Assembly (NCBI GenBank): GCA_021442155.1
Contig: CM038218.1
Span: 62,556,474-62,620,473, forward strand
Direction of reading: 5' to 3'
Length of the DNA stretch: 64,000 nt
Origin: Cymbidium sinense
Lineage: Eukaryota; Streptophyta; Magnoliopsida; Asparagales; Orchidaceae
Part shown: one piece after another, positions 46,423 through 57,698 of the stretch
Position numbering within the stretch: position 1 is the stretch's first letter
Layout: each line of letters begins with the position of its first letter
Notes under the pieces: generated by a model
What the model was told of the DNA's origin: nothing
Database searches by the model: none
The model's input: the letters and a program-made list of their open reading frames with translations, nothing else
Program-made: the position numbers and the translations under genes

Positions 46423-47221
46423 TGATGTGAGGACACAGGTGCTTTTATGATATGATGTTTATTACAGATAATTCTTAAATCCTCAGAGTAATGATAAATG
46501 TACACTACTATTGAGCACATTCACAATATTATGAATTTAGTGAAGTTAAAAGATCTTAGTTAAAGTTATGTCAACCACACTAGAGATCAGATCTTATAAG
46601 TGCAAAGAAATAACGAAAAGTTATGAGCGATCTAACATGTAGCGATTTAAAAATAAGCGGGGATAAGTTGAAGTCGACCTCTACAAGCAATTCAGGTGTT
46701 GTGGAGATGTTCCTTCCTTAGAGTCCTTCTAAGGGTTGTGAACTCACACACTCAGTAGTCAGGTCACTCAGAGGAAAGCACACAAAGAATAGTAAAGAAA
46801 TTTAAGAAGATAACTTTCATTCCAAATTCAAGTACCAAGCATTACAAGAGTCTCCCTATTTATAGGAATGAAAGGAGAGTTAAGAATACTCAAACCTAAC
46901 TCCAAACTCAAACCTAACACCATCACTACACTACCACCATTATCAAACCTACCACCTCTTATCAAACTACCACCATTATCAAACCACTCATTCCATACCT
47001 ACTACAATGACTCATGGGCCATGACATAAGAATAATACATATAAAGCCCAATAATAATGACTCATGGGCCATGACATAAGAATAGCCCAATACATATAAA
47101 CTCAAGACATATACAAAATATAAAAGCCCAATAATACATAACTTAAATTATAACAAAGGCCAAATCATTCATTTAAGCTTTATGATGATGACATCGATGT
47201 GGCGATGATGCCACATCGGCA
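46423..47221 (-). repeat. 3' LTR of element III (799 bp)
   Basis: Matches 52018-52852 throughout, with the copy at 52018 slightly longer. Contains a direct repeat of 'TGACTCATGGGCCATGACAT' (near 47010 and 47062) and repeated 'ACCACCATTATCAAAC'. The two LTRs differ by scattered substitutions and small indels, so the insertion is not recent. Confidence 0.9.
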
Positions 47222-47399
47222 CTCCGACTTTAAAGGATTCTCCTCACGGAGAATGAAAATCAAGTACTCTTGTAATAATTGTGAGTCTAGTTGATGTAAC
47301 TCATCAAATGTAAGCCATGAATCTTCAAGTGGAGAAAGACCTTTCCAACGAATGAGAAACTTTTGAGTGCCTCCATCAGATGTGATGATAATCAGTCTT

Positions 47400-48700
47400 C
47401 TAAAATTTGATCGGACGATGTGATCTTAAGCGAGATGGTATAGTCGATGATGAAGTATGAACATGTCGGTACTGAGAGGGAATAGTGTCATCCATGGCTT
47501 GCCCATACAACGTTAAATGATACATTAAATATTGGAGAAATTCCGCATTCATTGGAAGATCTATTTCATAAGCATTATCATTTATCTTCCTTACAACTTT
47601 ATAAGGACCAGATCTCTTGAGAGTTAATTTCTTAAGAGTTCCAGTTGGAAATCTCTCAGGTCTAACTTTAACAAGAACCAAATCTCCCTCATTAAATTTT
47701 ACATATAATATGTGCATCAACATTAGCTTTATATTTATCATAACTCGAGTAAGTTTTTGTTGAATTTCACGATGTAAATCATGCATGCTTTGTGCAAATG
47801 AAGATGCAAATGCACTAGACCTATATGTTAGGCAATTCAACAAGATCAATTGGTTTTCTTGGATCATAACCGGTTACAATATGAAAAGGACTCATACGGT
47901 TGACTATTAATTGAGCTTTATAAGCAAACTACGATAAGAAGAACTAGGTCCCAACTAGTAGTATGATCGGTCCTAGACACTAGTAAATTTCCTAAGCTTT
48001 ATTAACAACTTAGGTTTGTCCATCTGTTTGAGGGTGATAAGTCAGAAAATAAGAGTTTTGTAGCTTTTTTCCATAAAGTTTTCCAAAATAGCTCATAAAC
48101 CATCACGCGTCAGATACAATTGTCTTAGGTAGTCCATGGCGAACTATCTCAAGAAAGAAAATTGTCGCTATATGTGAGGCATCGATGTCTTATAACATGG
48201 AATGAAGTGTGCCATTTTAGAGAATGGTCAACAACTACTAGAATAGAGTCAAAATGTTTATGCAGTCGAGGTAATCCTAAGATGAAGTCCATACTAAGAT
48301 CTTCCCAAGGTTTGTGGGGATTGGGAGTGGTGTGTATAGACCACAATTTTGTTTTCCACTTTTGCTATTGGCAATACGACATTGGGCAATGATGAGCAAC
48401 ATCTTTCTTAAGACTAGGCCAAAAGAACCTATCCTCCATCATAGCTATTGTCTTATCGACCAAAATGACCGGATACACCTCACGAATGAATTTCCTCAAC
48501 AAGAAAATTTGAAGTGATGAATCGGGATACATAGTTGTGCCACGAAAGAGATAGCCATCTTATTTGATAATCTGACTATTAATTGAAACATCAAATTTCA
48601 AAGATTCAAAAATTTGTTGAAAATCTTTACAATTAGGATAATCATCTTTAACCTTTTGAATCCGGTAACCTTCACACTCATGGTATTTAATAATGTACAT
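47400..48700 (-). pseudogene. pol: integrase of element III
   Basis: The zinc-finger end with 'HHCPM...CQ' reads near 48370-48400. The frame 48149-48346 gives '[20 protein letters not shown]' and '[13 protein letters not shown]', with the first catalytic Asp in MDF and the 'VVVD' strand. The C-terminal 155-codon frame 47400-47867 contains '[20 protein letters not shown]' and '[20 protein letters not shown]', the SH3-like domain typical of chromovirus integrases, and ends 'SHRPIKF' before a TAG. The stretch between (47870-48150) is frameshifted. It would insert the element's cDNA in the nucleus. Confidence 0.85.
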
Positions 48701-48849
48701 ATTCTACTTAAGGCATGCAACCTTGTTCTCGACACAGTTATGTTTAAGAACAAGCGTATATTCTTGAAGAAATTGAACCCATTTTGCATATGAGAACTAA
48801 GTTTCTTTTGGGTGTTTAGATATTTAAGCTTCATGATCGAATAAAGTAT

Positions 48850-49130
48850 AAATTCGTGAAAGAAGATAATGTAATAATAACATAAAGTTTGGATAATGAC
48901 ATACGACTCACGGTCATATGTGGAATATCGTTGGCTTCATTTAATTTTTCACTAAAGAAAGAAATAGGATGACCTTCTTGTTTAAGAACACCTCCAATAC
49001 CAACTCAAGCATCACATGATACCTCAAATACTTTGTTAAAATTTGGCATTTGTAATATCGGTGGACTTGTTAAAGTTCTTTAATTTTATAGAATGCATCC
49101 GCCTTTGTCCAAACAAAGTCTCCTTTTAAG
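48850..49130 (-). pseudogene. pol: RNase H domain of element III
   Basis: Near 48945-49030 the minus strand reads 'FEVSCDA', stop, 'VGIGGVLKQEGHPISFFSEK'. The catalytic Asp of CDA is kept; the following Ser is a stop codon. It lies directly after RT, and there is no second RNase H, unlike elements I and II. Confidence 0.8.
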
Positions 49131-49199
49131 ACATTGAGTTATGCCATAATAGTGCTAAATCCACGAATAAACCTTGATAAAATGTAACCCATGAAAACT

Positions 49200-49900
49200 A
49201 TTACACCATGAATTGTGGTTGGGGTAGGCCACTCTTGAATAAATTTTTTTTATCTAGATGCCATCACAAGAAACAATGAATCTAAGAAGATTGCAAGACG
49301 TCATAAATGAGCATTTTTTTAAGTGAACATATAATCTTTCTTCACGAAGTACTTCAAAGATGTCGTAAATGTTTCTCATGATGCTCTTAGTTTGACTAAA
49401 ATTAAAATATCATCAAAGTACACAACTAAAAATTTTCCAATGAATGGCCGTAAGATATGAGTCATCACTTTCATAAATGTGAGCATTAGTCAATCCAAAG
49501 GCATTACTAGCCATTCATACAAACCATCTTTTGTCTTGAATGCGGTTTTCCATTCATCACCTTCTCTCATCAATTTGATGATATCCACTTCTAAGATCAA
49601 TTTTAGAAAACTATTGATCCATATCATCTAACATGTCATCAAGTCTAGGTATGGGAAACCTATACTTAACTTGATTTTATTTATATACGACTATCTACAC
49701 ACATAACCAACTACCATCTTTCTTTGGGGTAAGAAGATGCATGAGATAAACTTTCCCTAATAAACCCTTTTGATAATAAATCATCAACTTGTTTTAGCTC
49801 ACATGTTCATTTGGGTTCATACGATAATGTGGCAAATTTGGGAGTGATGATCGGTAGCTCTATGGCATGTTGGATACTTCTTAATGGGGAAGCTCACTAG
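49200..49900 (-). pseudogene. pol: reverse transcriptase of element III
   Basis: The N-terminal part near 49700-49800 reads 'QVDDLLSKGFIRESLSHASS' and 'PKERW' after a frame change. The catalytic box is 'YFDDILI' at 49406-49420, preceded by 'FIGKFLVV'. The active-site Asp pair is intact, but frameshifts and stops elsewhere break the frame. Between it and the protease, 49881-50186 holds 'TNTYAF..GKRIVLNCLK'-type linker sequence. Confidence 0.85.
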
Positions 49901-50189
49901 GAAGTTCTTGGACAAATATCTTGATATTCCAATAAAGTTCACGTACTTGATGAGAATGATTTAACACAAGGTTGATTTTGAGGTTAGGACAACTAATGCA
50001 AAATGATATTCCCATTAATCTCTTGTTGAAATTGGCGTTTATTAATAATATGTAGGGATTTCTTTTAGATGGGTGGAGAAGAATTTTGGGGTTGAAGTGG
50101 AGTGACCTCTTTAGGCAGTTTAGGACAATTCTCTTACCTTGAAAATTAAAAGCATATGTATTAGATGCATAATTTGTGACATCCATATC

Positions 50190-50400
50190 AAAAAAGGTCT
50201 ACCTAAAGTATATGAGCAACATCCATGAACATCACACCAAATTTTATCACTATATTCTCTAATTGAATGGGTACAAGACAACGTTGAGATATAGAGATAG
50301 AGGTCTTATCTACAAGCTTTATAAGGTTGGGTGGGTCTCGGGTGAGCTTCATCCTAGCTAAGCGGTAGCAATAACATTCATTCGCCACTATCAATGATTA
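50190..50400 (-). pseudogene. pol: protease of element III
   Basis: The active-site motif reads 'LIIDSG' at about 50384-50401, followed by a frame change. The end of the domain, 'AHILLGRPF' type, is near 50200. It would mature Gag-Pol in particles. Confidence 0.65.
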
Positions 50401-50559
50401 ACTTACCGTCTTTCACCACTCTTAAAATAAGTGTGGAAAATTGATCTGCCTCAATCATTATTAGCTCGTGGGTTGCTAAACACTATAACTATGAGACTCA
50501 TCTAATGCATCTTCGCATCACTAGCTTCTTCACAAGGGTCAATTTGCAATTTGATTATC

Positions 50560-51754
50560 ATTATTTTCATTTTTTTGATCCTCATTTTCATAATCTAAGT
50601 GTAAGTTTGGCGAGGACAAGTACTTGCATAGTGACCAATTTTACCACATGTAAAACAAGTAATGCTAGAAGTCTTGGGCTAGATGTTCCAACTAAAGCTT
50701 TTCCTTTTGTTTCACTAGGTCCTTTAGGAACTACTAAAGTAGGAGGGTTAACCGTGATTGAGTTGTTTGTAGATGAAGTTGTGAATCTTATAAGGTTGTG
50801 ATCTAAGATATTGTTCAATTTGAGTCCACTGAAATGCATCCTCAAGAGAATAAATTTCTCGAGTTATCATTTCATTAGAATATCGGTTTGTGATCTAAAT
50901 CTAGAGATTGTTGCGGTGATCCTCTCTAACATCACAACGGGTCATCAATTCAAACCGTGTCATATACTCAACATGCTAAAGATCCTTGCTTAAGCGTAGT
51001 CATTTCATCCATAAGTTGATCATGAAAATTTAATGGTACATATTTTTGCTTTAAAATTTCTTTCATCTCATCCCAAGAAGCAATAGTGGTTGTCCTAATC
51101 GTTGATATTTTCGTGTGAGATTAACCCAATAAGTCTTAGCATGACTAGTTAGTTTCATGCAAAAATGAACTTGTCTTCTTCTACATGGGCATCCAATCAA
51201 AATATTGGTCCATGTCTACTAACCAATCTAAGAAAATTTTAGGATCAAGTCACCATCAAAAGTAGGTGGATCAATTTTAACCCTAAATAACATCTCATCG
51301 TTCTCTAAGTGTACTGGGGCAACAAAATTAGATAATGGCTCTTCAGAATGTCGAGGATAATGCTCATAAGGAGTTCGATGAGCATAACCTTCATCTCGCC
51401 TTAATTGTCTTCCTATTTGATGAGGTGGGTGAGGAAGTACCTCATCAAACTCGTGATATTCATTAAAGTTGTTCCTCATGCCGGGTCTAATAGGAGAATG
51501 TGGATGAGGTGGAGAGGAAGAGGAACGGGATCAACATGATGACCTTCTCTCTCTTCAAGTTGGTGTTCGGATTGCCGGTGAATGTGTTGTAAGCCTACCA
51601 ACTTTTGTTCTAAGGCTTCAAATCTTTTGGAATTCATTAAAGGTTTGTTGGTGCATAAGGGTAAGCTTTTCTATTTTTCTAGTAAAATTCATAGGAATCA
51701 TGTTTTTTCATCTAAGGATTGATCTTGATATCTATGACCACTACGAGTTGACAT
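50560..51754 (-). pseudogene. gag: gag of element III with CCHC zinc knuckle
   Basis: Start 'MSTRSGHRYQDQSL' at 51754, then a stop. The 51228-51479 frame holds a His/Arg/Pro-rich stretch and 'KIDPPTFDGD', the usual entry of the capsid domain. The nucleocapsid knuckle CFTCGKIGHYASTC (pattern C-x2-C-x4-H-x4-C complete) lies at 50616-50657. Parts between are frameshifted; capsid segments such as 'LTSHAKTYWVNLTRKY' read near 51100-51160. It would package element RNA. Confidence 0.8.
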
Positions 51755-51794
51755 GATGATATTCTTTCAAAAATATTAATATAAGCAAATACTT

Positions 51795-51842
51795 AATTAC
51801 TTTTTTTTAATTTTTTTAATTTTTTTTTTTTTAAAAAAATAT
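51795..51842. repeat. A/T homopolymer stretch upstream of gag, element III
   Basis: Runs of T broken by AA, then a run of A. Low complexity, in the short leader between primer site and gag. It may be a replication-slippage product. Confidence 0.7.
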
Positions 51843-51999
51843 AATGTAATGAAATCAAAGACACGATTAAAAGTAAGTAAATGCTTTAATTAGATAAAAA
51901 TTTTGTATGATTTTTTTTTATTTTTAACAATGAATTACAAGATTACTCTAATGCAAAAATAAAACTTAATACTAAACAAGATGTTCCCAAAGAAACATA

Positions 52000-52013
52000 C
52001 TTGCTCGATACCA
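52000..52013 (-). other. primer-binding site of element III, initiator tRNA-Met type
   Basis: On the minus strand, after LTR end CACATCA and four bases (TATT), reads TGGTATCGAGCAAG, one base short of the usual TGGTATCAGAGCAA complementary to plant initiator tRNA-Met. This fixes the element's orientation. Confidence 0.8.
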
Positions 52014-52017
52014 AATA

Positions 52018-52852
52018 TGATGTGGACACGGTGCTTTTAATGATATGATATTTATTACACCGATAATTCTTAAATCCTCACAAAGAGTAATGATAAATGT
52101 ACACTACTATTGAGCACATTCACAATATTATGAATTTAGTGAAGTTGAAAAGATCTTAGTTAAGTTATGTCAACCACACTAGAGATCCAATCTTATAAGT
52201 GCAAAGAAATAACCGAAAAGTTATGAACGATCTAACCTAGAAAGTGATTTAAAATAACCAAGATAAGCTGGGATAAGTTGAAGTCCACCCTACAAACAAA
52301 GTCGTTGTGGAGATCGGCCTTCCTTAGAAGTCCTTCTAAGGGTTGTGAACTCACACACTCAAGTAGTCCGTCACTCAAGAGGAAAGCACACAAAAAGAAT
52401 AGTAAAGAAATTTAAGAAGATAACTTTCATTCCAAATTCAAGTACCAAGCATTACAAGAGTCTCCCTATTTATAGAATGAAAGGGAGAGTTAAGAATACT
52501 CAAACCTAACTCCAAACTCAAACCTAACACCATCATAACTACACCTACCACCATTATCAAACCTACCACCACCTACTATCAAACCTACCACCATTATCAA
52601 ACCTACCACTCATTCCATACCTACTACAATGACTCATGGGCCATGACAAGAATAGCCCAATACATATAAAGCCCAATAATAATGACTCATGGGCCATGAC
52701 ATAAGAATAGCCCAATACATATAAACTCAAGACATATACAAAATATAAAAGCCCAATAATACATAACTTAAATTATAACAAAAGGCCAAATCATTCATTT
52801 AAGCTTTATGATGATGACGTCGATGATGGTGACGATGATGCCCTGCATCACA
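52018..52852 (-). repeat. 5' LTR of element III (835 bp)
   Basis: Starts (plus view) TGATGTGGACACGG and ends GCATCACA. Contains the 'CAAACCTACCACCA' repeats and two 'GACTCATGGGCCATGACA' copies like its partner. Confidence 0.9.
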
Positions 52853-55174
52853 GCCCCTCTCCCTGAGGGCATTATATTTGGATCACGTCCTTTGCAACCC
52901 CATTTAGATATTACCTGAGTTACTTTTGGATTGGACAGTCCCCCTTTCCTTATAGCCACTCCTATGGTTGGAGAATTTATTCAACGGATGCACAGGTTCT
53001 CCCTTAGTTTAATAAATCTAAGATTGGTTTAGGCTGATATAAGCTCATTCTCAGTTTGATCCCTTGAAAACTAGCAAGGTCCATAATAAACAAACTAAAT
53101 AAAATAAACAAATTAATTTGCTTATGGATTAGGAATTCAAGCCCCGGTTTTTTTCTAAAAGCGGGACCATCTATCTTTAGGGCCGGTGAGTAGGAACTCC
53201 TTATAAGAATTGCCTGATTACTGGAGTTGAGATAAATCCTCAGGTCAGTACTCACTCGGTAGTCACCTTTAGGTCAGTTCAATCTATTTTGCCACAAGCA
53301 GGTTACCCCGATAGTCATTCTACTTTGGAACATGTAAGACTATGACGCATTCTTTCTAGCATGATCATCGCAAATCAACATGCAGCCCTAGGTCGGGTTT
53401 GATTTGTTGCCCAAAGCAATCGAACACCTTAATGGTCTTTTGTAATGGAAGATGTGAGTCCCTGAGCTTTCTTCCATTGAATTGATCATTGCAAACCAAA
53501 AGGCACTCTTTTGGTTGGATAGTTCTCCCATCGGTTGGAAAATTACTCCATTTGGTTTAGTAAATCTGAGTTAGATCTAGGATGATATAAGCTCCTACTT
53601 AGTAAGATCCATCGCAATCCAATTGAATCCATCAAAATAAATTAAAAATAAAATTAATCTTTCACTATATTTGAGCTAATTTAAGTCCCCTAGTGGCATT
53701 CACTCAATAATCAGCTTTAGGTCGGGTTCAATTTGTTGCCATATCAATCGATCACCCTTGGTTCCTATTATGGAAGATGTGAGTCCTCGTGCTTTCTTCC
53801 TAACTTTCCAATTGAAAATTGAAAGGCATCCCCTTGGTTGGATAGTCCTACCTTATAATTGGTTGACTACTCCCTTTGGATTAGTAAAATCGAGTTAGGT
53901 TCATCGTGGCTACTTATCCCCATCCTGGATGGGACCCATCAAAATAATTCTAAAAAAGAAATTAATCTTGACTATCTTTGAATTGATCTAAGTCCCCTAG
54001 CGGCATTCACTCAATAGTTAGCCCTAGGTTGGGTTTGATCTGTTACCTTGCCAATAGGTCACCCCAGTAATTGGTCCCTACTTTGGAGGATGTAAGTATA
54101 CTATGCTTCCTTTCTAGTACAACTGCTGCACACCAAAAGGCATTCCCTTTGGTCGTTTAGTCCTACTATGTGTTTAGTATATTACCCCTTTGGATTATCA
54201 AACCTGAGTCGGGTCTAGGCCTCCATGGCTCCAACTTAGTGGATTCTATCGCAAACTGATGGGACCCATCAAAACAAATTAAAAAAATAAAATTAATCTT
54301 GATTATCTTTGAGTTGATCTAAGTCCCCAGCGGCATTCACTCAATAGTCAGCCCTAGGTTGGCTTCAATCCATTTCCTTGCTAATGGATCATCCCAACTT
54401 ACATTGGAGGATGTAAGTCTACTATGCTTTCTTTCTAGTATAGCAGCTGCACACTAAAAGGCAATCCCTTTGGTTGGCTAGTCTTACTATGTGTTTAGTA
54501 GACTACCCATTTGGATTGGTAAATCTGAGTTAGGTCTAGGCCTCTCCTACTCAGTATGATCCATCGTAAACCAACTAGGTCCATTTCAAAATCCAAAATT
54601 AAAAATCTGAAAAAAAAATTAATCAATCTAAATCAAACCTTTTGCTTCTCCTTAGTGAGATGCAGATCTTTCTAGTTCTCCAGGGGATCCAAAATTCTAA
54701 TCCCTCAGGAGATTTCACAATCTTTCCTCCCTTGTGGATGACTTGAACTTGCCTCCATAGTGGAAAGTTCACTCTTCTATCTCCGGTGGAGTCAAAACAA
54801 ACAAAATTTAACAAATAACAAATTGAAACAAATTCAACCCTCTTCCCCAGTGAAACTTAATTAAACACATCAAATTTCTCTCCAGTGAGACTCAACTCAA
54901 ATCAAACCTCTCATCCCCTTATGGATGACTTGAACCTGCTTCCCAAGTGGAAGGTTCACATACTCTATCCTTAGTGGATTCCTCCTTCCCTCTCTTATGT
55001 CCTTAACATAAGTGGAGCCACATTGCACTAAACTCTGGATTCCTTCTACACCTCGGGTTAGGAGTAGACCGTTTCTTTTAGTGCTTGTGATCGTTCGGTG
55101 TTTTTGATCATTTTGGTCAACACCAATATTTGTGATGTTCCTTGTCAGTCACACCACACCTATTGGGTGCCCTT
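52853..55174 (+). mobile_element. 3' internal region of element II, second part
   Basis: Resumes after element III. GATGTGAGTCC/GATGTAAGT...GCTTTCTTC units at about 53449, 53773, 54090 and 54409; the last two are near-identical neighbours of about 320 bp, each with 'CCCTTTGGTTGG...GACTACCC' tails. From 54590 a different stretch with 'CCCTTGTGGATGACTTGAAC' (near 54728 and 54918) leads to the conserved 150 bp before the LTR. Non-coding. Confidence 0.75.
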
Positions 55175-55549
55175 TGTTGAATTCATTTTTAGGATGAGCT
55201 CTCAACCCCTCCATCTTAGACATAAGAATCCTCTTAGAATTTAAGAGATCCTTAGTCTTAAGATACATCTAGTGATTAGGTGGACACTCAACCTAGACCT
55301 AGAGACTTAGAAGAGTTAGCCATAGGAATAGGTCATGCCTTAGGGGTGTTAGGAAAATTTGCCTACCCTATAGCATGAACTACATTCCTCACTTCCTTCC
55401 TTCATGTCAAACTCCAAATCAAATCAACATCAAACCTAAATCAATTCCAACTTAATTGATTTTCTCCAAACTCAAATCAATGCCAAATGATTGAAACCCA
55501 TGATTGAAATTTATGATTGAAGCCCATGATTGAAATTTCAAGTTCAAAA

Positions 55550-56060
55550 TCTTTCCTAAGTGCTTTAATCCCTCTTAAGGACTTAGCCTAAACCAAATCT
55601 AAATCAATTCAAACTCATGAAATTTTCTCACAACTCATTTATATTCTCATTTATATTACATATATAAATGAAATATAAATTCAAATCAAACAAACTAAAT
55701 CCAAAATTAAATTCCAAGTTTAAAAATCTTTCTTAAGTCACTTTGATTTCCTCCTAAGGACTTAGCCTAAATCAAACTTAAATCTATTCAAATATATGAA
55801 ATTTTCTCTTAACTCATTTATATTCTCATTTATATTCACATATATAAATGAAATATAAATTCAAATCCAAATAAAAAATCTTTCTTAAGTCACTTTGATT
55901 TCCTCCTAAGGACTTAGCCTAAATCAAGTTCAAATCACTTCAAATCCTTGAAATTTTCTCATAACCCATTTATATTTTCATTTATATTCACATATATAAA
56001 TGAAATATAAATTCAAACAACCAAAACCAACTCCAAAAACCAAACTCAAATTCAATCAAA
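55550..56060 (+). repeat. 5' tandem hairpin repeats, 3' LTR of element II
   Basis: Units near 55555, 55733 and 55885 with CTAAG.../...GGACTTAG stems, each followed by a CATTTATAT...ATATAAATG pair, matching 37975-38530. Confidence 0.7.
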
Positions 56061-56359
56061 ATCCAACCTAAGCCTTTCAAGTCAAAATCTTGAACTTAGC
56101 CAAATCAATTTCAAATCAAGCCAAACCCTTATTTTTCTTCATGATTCAATCAATCCTTCAATCATGAATCCAAATATAAACATAAACTTCAACCATCAAA
56201 TCAAAACTCAATTCAAAAAATAAAACCCAAGTCAAACTCATGTTCACCCTTTGAACTTGAAATTGTCAAATGAATCAAAACTCATTTGACTTCAAACCAC
56301 TTTCAAATGGATTTATATTTCAATCATAAGTCCATATTTGAGTTCAATCAAGCTCAAAT

Positions 56360-57220
56360 CAAGCTTTGACCAAGCCATTTGACCCTCTTAGGCTCACCTG
56401 ACCCAAAGTGACCTAAAATACATTTATGAGCCAAATTCTAATTCTAACCAAATTAGATTGAACTAAGCCCACCTAAGCCTCTCATCATGATCAACAATCA
56501 TCATGAGATGATCAATCACTCAAATTAGGTCAAACAAATTCAAACCTAAGGGTTGACCAGGTCAACACTTAGCCAAAATGAAACACAACATAACCAAAAT
56601 CCACCATAGGCCAAATTGATTGAAACCATTGATCAAAAATCCACTCCCTCATGATCAATGTTTGAAGTTGACCAAGTTAACATTTGAGCCTAACCTAGCC
56701 CAATTAGCCACTTGACCCAAGTTGACGCAACTTGATCTAAAAGGTCAAAATGTGTCAAAACTTGATCTAAGCTAAATTGATTGAAATAATGGGTCAACTT
56801 CATTCCAAAATGATTGTTGAACTTGACTAAAGCCTCAATTGACCAACTAGACCTAACCTAGCCCATTTGACCATGAACCCAACTTGACCTAAAGGGTCAT
56901 ATTAAGCCAAACTCAAACATAAACCAAATTGATTGAAAACAAAGATGCCAATCCATTTCATATGACCAACCAAACATGAACCAACCCATGACCTAACCCA
57001 AATAGGTCAAATGGGTCAAATTGGTCAACTTGACCCATTTGACCTAAATGAACTCAATTGAACCAAAACAAAATATAAACCAAATTGAATCAAACCAAAG
57101 CCACCAAAACATTTCAAATGGTCATATGAACTTGACCCAACCCTTGGTTTGACCCAATTTGACCAATTGGTCAACTTGACCCAAGTTGATCCATTTTAAC
57201 CTAAATGGGTTAACATGAAC
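56360..57220 (+). repeat. TTGACC/GGTCAA-rich block, 3' LTR of element II
   Basis: Five TTGACC/GGTCAA words fall within about 60 bp around 57130-57190, including the perfect palindrome TTGACCAATTGGTCAA at 57159-57174. Confidence 0.6.
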
Positions 57221-57347
57221 CAAATCACATCAAACCAAATCCAAATTCAATGAAACTTGGACTAACCTATTTTTCAAACATACCAAACATATTTAAATTG
57301 AAACCAAAGCCAAATGACTATTTTACCCCTATGCCATAGGGTAAATT

Positions 57348-57698
57348 TTGACCAAAACCACTTGGAATTTGGTCAATTCCTTTTCATGGACACTTGGCTT
57401 CCTCTTAGTGGACCAAATGGTGACTAATGAATCTAGTGCACATGACCCAATGGGTTTGGGTCAGCCAAACCCAATCCAAACCCAAAGCCATTCGCCTCTT
57501 TTGAAAATGGCCACATGGAATCCTCCCTCCACCTTGTTTGAGCACATGGCCACCTCACCCACTCTTCCTCTGGCCAACACTGAATGTCATGCCTCTCTAA
57601 ATAGCTTAAACAACCCATTGAATAGGATCAATTGGATCAAAATGGAAAGTAAAGGCACGACCATCCGATCCTTCAAAGGACAGATATACTCCCCCTAA
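57348..57698 (+). other. small LTR-embedded open reading frame, unknown
   Basis: A 116-codon frame ending 'IRSFKGQIYSP', homologous in position and end to 2021-2359. The copy in the 5' LTR (from 39766) starts almost identically ('MTKITWNLVNSFSWTLGFLL') but is frameshifted after about 30 codons. No domain or signal peptide recognised. Conservation may be at DNA level only. Confidence 0.25.

Larger units (their letters stand above)
46423..52852 (-). mobile_element. element III: Ty3/gypsy retrotransposon (chromovirus-like) nested in element II
   Basis: Two similar LTRs (46423-47221 and 52018-52852) frame gag, protease, RT, RNase H and integrase on the minus strand. The hexamer GCCCCT lies on both sides (46417-46422 and 52853-52858), consistent with a target duplication. 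Both LTR ends are TG...CA whichever strand is read. Pol order with integrase last, a single RNase H, a CCHC knuckle in gag and an initiator-Met-type primer site fit a Ty3/gypsy element. The integrase C-terminus suggests a chromovirus such as CRM or Reina, but I cannot see a definite chromodomain. Confidence 0.9.
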
